Shown one piece after another: positions 14,688-19,099 of a stretch of DNA of 19,099 nucleotides. The stretch covers positions 1 to 19,099 of the forward strand of contig MDYQ01000350.1 in NCBI GenBank assembly GCA_003024175.1, given 5' to 3'. The DNA is from Planoprotostelium fungivorum. Taxonomy: Eukaryota; Evosea; Variosea; Cavosteliida; Cavosteliaceae. The notes under the pieces were generated by a model that made no database searches, was not told where the DNA came from, and saw only the letters and a program-made list of their open reading frames with translations. The stretch's first letter is position 1. Each line of letters opens with the position of its first letter. Position numbers and translations under genes: made by a program.

Positions 14688-17600
14688 ATGTCTCTCCGTG
14701 TAAACATTTCACAGGCCACAGGCATTAACGGTGATTTGAATAATGTGATCTTAGATCTAACGATTGCAGTCAAACACCCACACATTTATTGTAAAATAAA
14801 ATTGGGTGCTTCAAACCACAAGACTTCGCAGAAGAGGAGCTTAAATCCACTTTGGGGAGAATCATTCAACTTCGAGGTGAGGCACTGCACCAACTCCCAT
14901 TGAGATAGAGCATATTAACGGAAATAGGTCTCAGACACTACAGAAAACATAATCTTAACCATTTATAATGCGAAATCAAGTGGTGTTGGTAGTTTTAAAG
15001 ACACCAAGTTAGGATCGATCACATTAGCTATCTCGAATTTCCCGAAAGAAGAGCAGACCAACATGAAGGAATCCACTGGCGACATAACATTACATTTCTC
15101 GGTCAAAACCAATGGATTTGGAAGAGAAAAAGGTATCATGAATGAGGGTAAGAGATGCTGATGATCTTCTTTAGAGAGGGTGGAAATGCCCGTGAACGAA
15201 GAGATAGAGGTCAAGTTTGCTTCCTTTGTCGATCGTACATTGGGACTCAACAGTACAGTCAAGATAGCACAGAGAGAGAAGATGATGTCGCTTAGCGCAG
15301 AACAGAAGTGGGCCATCTTACAACAGAATAAAGCGTACTCCCAAGTGAGTCATCCACTCAGAACCCTAGCAGAAGATCTGAATTCAACAGTCACACGTCG
15401 GCAGAGTGGACAACAATCCATCGGTGTGGAATCACAAGCTGAGAGATGAACCGACGAGTAAGAATCTCCATGAACTTAGGTTGTTTCTAGCCGCTGAACC
15501 CATCGAATGGATCAAACAGTTTCTAACTGTTGGCGGTACTGATCGTCTGGCTACCATTATCTCTGATTTAGAATGGAAGAGATCGTAAGTCTACCCTCGA
15601 TATGACATTCTAACACTGCACAGTAAGACGGATGAAGATGTATCCGTTCTGTCAGAAGCACTCAAGTGTGTTAAGGCGATCATGACAAACACGATTGGAC
15701 TGGAGGATCTGGTTACCAATGAAAGACTGATTCAATCAATGGCACTATGTTTCAGCATTCATCAGCTGAGGCAGGAAGAGAGAATGTCCCTTGCACTGCA
15801 ATTTATAGTTCTCACTGGTGCTGCAAACGGTCACAGGTGAGCCATTTCATTGCCAGGAATCCGCTGAGAGGAGCAGCCAAGTGATGAATGCCTTCACGCA
15901 TTATCAACAAAAGAAGCAAGAGAGGAGAAGATTCACTGATCTAGTGAATCACTTTGTGACTGAAGAAGAGGTAGATATGAAAGCAGCATACCTAGCCTTA
16001 ATCAATGCTTTGTGTAACACCCCAAACACCGCGTCACACCGTATCGCCATTCGAAAGGAATTCAAGGCTCTTGGTGTTCTGGCCGAGTTTCAGGTATGTA
16101 TTACTGCAGATGGTAACTAAGATGCTGTAGAGGAGTAAGGAGCTAATCAGCAATCAAGAGGGCGCCTCGTTGGAACAACAAATCATCATCTTTGAAGAAG
16201 AAGACGAAGCAGACGAAGCAGAAGCCTCCAGTTCATCTAATGCAATGGCACTGAGTGAGCCATGGACAGCACATTTCGATCATGCTGAACGAAATAGGTA
16301 ACAATGCCACTGAGTTATTCAGAACACTTAATGAGAAAATGAGATCCATGGGAGCTTCATCAACTTTTACGGAGATACTTAAGCTTCTGTTAAAAATGAC
16401 CATCTCTACGCAGAAGTGAGTGATATCCTCTGTGTCCTGCGTTCATCGAGGTAGGTCTGAATACTGGACAAATTTACTGGATTATTCTAAGGTGAGTGAT
16501 ACACCGTGTGGTGTTCTACTGCGTCTGTAGAGTATAAATAACATCAACAGAATTCTGGTTGGCTGTCAAAACAAGAGCAGACAGACAGTGTAGATGGACT
16601 CAAGTCACAGGTAATGGAATGTATCATGGCAATACATCACCTCTGCAGAATATGACATAGCAGCAGTTGATTGATTTAGAGAAGAGATGTGCTACATTAC
16701 AAATAGAAGTGGATGAGCGCGAGGAGATGATCACACAGTTGCGAGCAGGGAGAGCACTTCCACAAGAGCAAATGGGAGAGCAAGAGAGAACCACAGAAGT
16801 TGCAATCAGGTATCATTCATCATCGATGTAGAACTGACCTAAGTAGACAGGGCGATTCAGAGCAGTCAAAGAATATGAATTACACAAATGAGCGAATAAC
16901 AACTTCACCTTCAGCCCCTGGAGGGGATATTTCATCCATCAATGATCATGTGGATCAGCATTCCCTCATACCACCCATTGAAAACAATGATTCAGTCACC
17001 AAGAGCAACAGCAAACCATCACCGACGGACGATGCTCCTCCACCACCGCCACCGATGAACGATGCTCCTCCTCCACTGATGGGTGATGCTCCTCCACTGA
17101 TGGGTGATGCTCCTCCTCCTCCTCCACCGATGAACGAAGGTCCTCCACCACCGCCACCGCCACCGATGGGTGATGTACCACCGCCGCCACCACCGCCAAT
17201 GGGTGACGCACCACCTCCCCCTGGTGCACCTCCAGCACCGGGGAGCCAGAAGAAGAGCAACACGAAACCTAAGCCAAAGAGAGACTATATGAAGGTGATA
17301 CTAGTGATTGACAGTGAAAAGTTTTTGCTGAAGAAGACAGATACCAGAGAGCAAGATGAAAGCTCTGCAATGGGTGAAACTACCAGAGAAACAGATCAAA
17401 GGGACGATATTCGATCAGTTTTCGGACAAGTTGATGGCCTACACGGTGGACTTTGGAGATATTGAGAACTCCTTTGCAGCTAAGCCACCACCTCAAATGA
17501 GATCCAGTCTCACGTCAATGCCCAAGGAGGCTGTTGAGCCGTCTGTCCAATTTGTAGATCCAAAAACGAGCCAAAACATCAGTAAGCAGACCTAAATAGC

Positions 17601-19094
17601 ATTCACTGAGAAAGAACAGTGATCTTCTTATCGCAATTCAAGAACATACCACATCAAGATATCGCTCAGGCTGTAGCAAGCATGGATGATAGCCTTCTTC
17701 AGCTGTCACACGCTAAGGCCATCGCGTCCTTCATTCCTTCGTCTACCGACATGGCAGCCATTGTAGCTTTTGTGAAAGATAAGAAGGGCACTGACAAATT
17801 AAGCCAACCTGAAAGGTTCATTTACGAAGTGAGTTCCCGAAAGACGACACCAATTGAAGAAAACAGCTGCATAAGGTCAGCATGCTGTCAGAGAAACTAA
17901 AACTGCTGACATTCAAGATGGAATTTAACTCCAAAAAAGATGACATCAAGCCATTGATTGCGACAATGAAGAACGCCTGCATCCAGGTCAAAGAAGACAA
18001 AAGCTTTACTGAAATGGTGGAGCTGGTGCTGGCTGTTGGAAATTACATCAATGGAGGAACAAAGAGGGGAGAGGCTTTTGGATTTGGACTGCACACCCTT
18101 GCTAGATTGTCTGGATTCAAGACATCAGATAACAGCCGGAGCTTTGTCCAATACGTTTATGAGATGGCTCAGAAGCAAAAACCGGACTGCCTGTCTTTCT
18201 GTAACTCAATGGACAGTATAGCTGCAGCAAGCAGAGGTGTGATCTTCAGAAGAAAATCACTAACAAATGAGCAGTCACGTTAGGAGGATTGCTGACAGAT
18301 GTATCCTTGTTGGCAAAGGAATATAGAGAAGCCAAATCAGCTGCATCTGTCATAGAAAGTCGTCAGTCTCTCACGCCCACCATTATTGTGAACAATTTCT
18401 TTTAACTTACCTAACAATGTGATAGGATTTTATGTACAGAAGTGGCACAGATATAGATAGGATGAAAGCCGATGCAGACTCTTTGGAACATATGTACTCT
18501 GATTGTGCCAAATTCTTGGCAGCCGATCCAAAGAACACACCATCAGAAGAATTCTTTGGCATTGTTTATGGATTCATAGAAGAATTCCGCTCTGCTGCTA
18601 AGCAACACAAGGTGGGGGCATGTGTTCCATCCATGAGTTTGAATGGAAATACAGGAGAGGGTAGAGAAGCAGGAGAGGGATAGGAAGAGACTACTTGCAA
18701 AGCAAAACATACTTGCTACCAAAATGACACCAGCAACTCCAAGAAAGGGAGACAGAGAGGAGGAGAACAGCCCATTTGGTGAATCAGCTTGCCCAGCTCG
18801 TGTAAACATCTGACAATGATAGGTGATCTGTTGAAGAACATGACCAATGGACAAGCTTTCAAAGCACGTAGAGAGAGATTAGCACAACAGGATACTCAAG
18901 CGCCAGCTGAGAAGGAGAGCCAAGATACGATGCATGTAACGAATTCTGGCTCTACTGTATCACCATCTCTCAAACCTAACGATGTGGAATCTTCTTCTGA
19001 AGAGGAGGATTGGGACGAAGATGATTTGATTCTTGCCTTGCCCATGGGGAAGAACCAACGCAATCCTCCCTCCTTTTCAAAAGGACTTAAATGA
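14688..19094 (+). CDS. Formin, Rho-regulated type, with N-terminal C2 domain (20 exons)
   Basis: Twenty exons join in consistent phase to 1201 residues: 14688-14730, 14770-14876, 14928-15132, 15175-15344, 15391-15584, 15624-15836, 15871-16093, 16131-16254, 16298-16415, 16455-16491, 16551-16610, 16661-16809, 16847-17294, 17341-17581, 17620-17828, 17867-18236, 18275-18387, 18426-18611, 18655-18778, 18823-19094. Introns are 34-59 nt. The order is: C2-like domain (about 1-105, HPHIYCKIKLG, LNPLWGESF); GBD/FH3 (about 120-465, EQKWAILQQ, LRLFLAAEP, FRTLNEKM); short coiled coil (about 500-545); FH1 with runs of Pro separated by MGDA/MNDA (about 610-680); FH2 (about 698-1070, MKALQWVKL, IFLSQFKNIP, GNYINGGTKRGEAFGF); DAD (about 1112-1135, GDLLKNM then RRER); and an acidic Ser tail. 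Formins nucleate and elongate actin filaments, and GBD-DAD contact holds them inactive until Rho binds. A C2 domain before the GBD is uncommon in animals and known from amoebozoan formins. No lesions are seen. Confidence 0.95.
17025..17240 (+). repeat. FH1 proline-repeat minisatellite
   Basis: Imperfect tandem units of CCTCCTCCACCGATGGGTGATG type encode Pro runs of three to eight residues, each followed by M-G/N-D/E-A/V/G. Such repeats bind profilin-actin and change length easily. Confidence 0.8.
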
Positions 19095-19099
19095 ATAGA

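Noticed and set aside
16955-17263. Gly- and Val-rich minus-strand frames over the formin FH1 region
   Set aside because: They are antisense shadows of the proline repeat; the plus strand gives a complete formin.
1-19099. CRISPR array, rRNA, tRNA, bacterial operon or attachment sites
   Set aside because: No regularly spaced identical repeats, no tRNA-like or rRNA-like sequence recognised by eye, and the intron structure shows eukaryotic nuclear DNA.

Overview
The window is nuclear DNA from a compact eukaryotic genome. Its strongest features are multi-exon genes with very short GT-AG introns, mostly 34-60 nt, and AATAAA signals close to stop codons. The gene content (a Rho-type formin, CDC123, a Polinton/virus-like DNA polymerase, a non-LTR retroelement and a PD-(D/E)XK gene of the Crinkler-like type) fits an early-branching animal such as a sponge, or a unicellular relative of animals or amoebozoa. 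The species cannot be fixed from this sequence alone.

Layout. 1-85: dense GAGAC/GTCTC palindromic repeat. 85-1871 (+): decayed protein-primed family B DNA polymerase whose last frame runs on into an HNH-like nuclease module. 1925-4511 (-): a D5-like SF3 helicase (primase-helicase type), convergent with the polymerase, with four short spliceosomal introns, one frameshift and one in-frame stop. Together these two look like the replication module of an endogenous Polinton/adinto-like virus. 4600-5170: a block with a possible bidirectional promoter that recurs, diverged, at 14000-14530. 5080-5382 (+): small unknown gene. 5474-5730: foldback repeat. 6068-6870 (-): unknown genes, one with a 21-bp minisatellite coding 7-residue repeats. 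7375-8272 (+): PD-(D/E)XK-like gene with a possible alternative membrane-anchor exon. 8449-8870 (-): unknown Ser/Pro-rich terminal exon. 9250-9660 and 10840-11930 (+): fragments of non-LTR retroelements with RNase H and a CCHC zinc knuckle. 11975-13199 (+): complete CDC123. 13383-13770 (-): terminal exons of an unknown gene convergent with CDC123. 14688-19094 (+): complete 20-exon formin with C2, GBD/FH3, FH1, FH2 and DAD parts.

The two clearly intact host genes are CDC123 (eIF2 assembly) and the formin (actin nucleation under Rho control). Both were reconstructed by hand with every exon phase closing. The region between the polymerase and CDC123 is accessory: viral remnants, repeats, retroelement debris and small lineage-specific genes. 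The most interesting arrangement is the intron-bearing viral-type helicase lying just downstream of one copy of a duplicated block whose other copy lies upstream of the formin.
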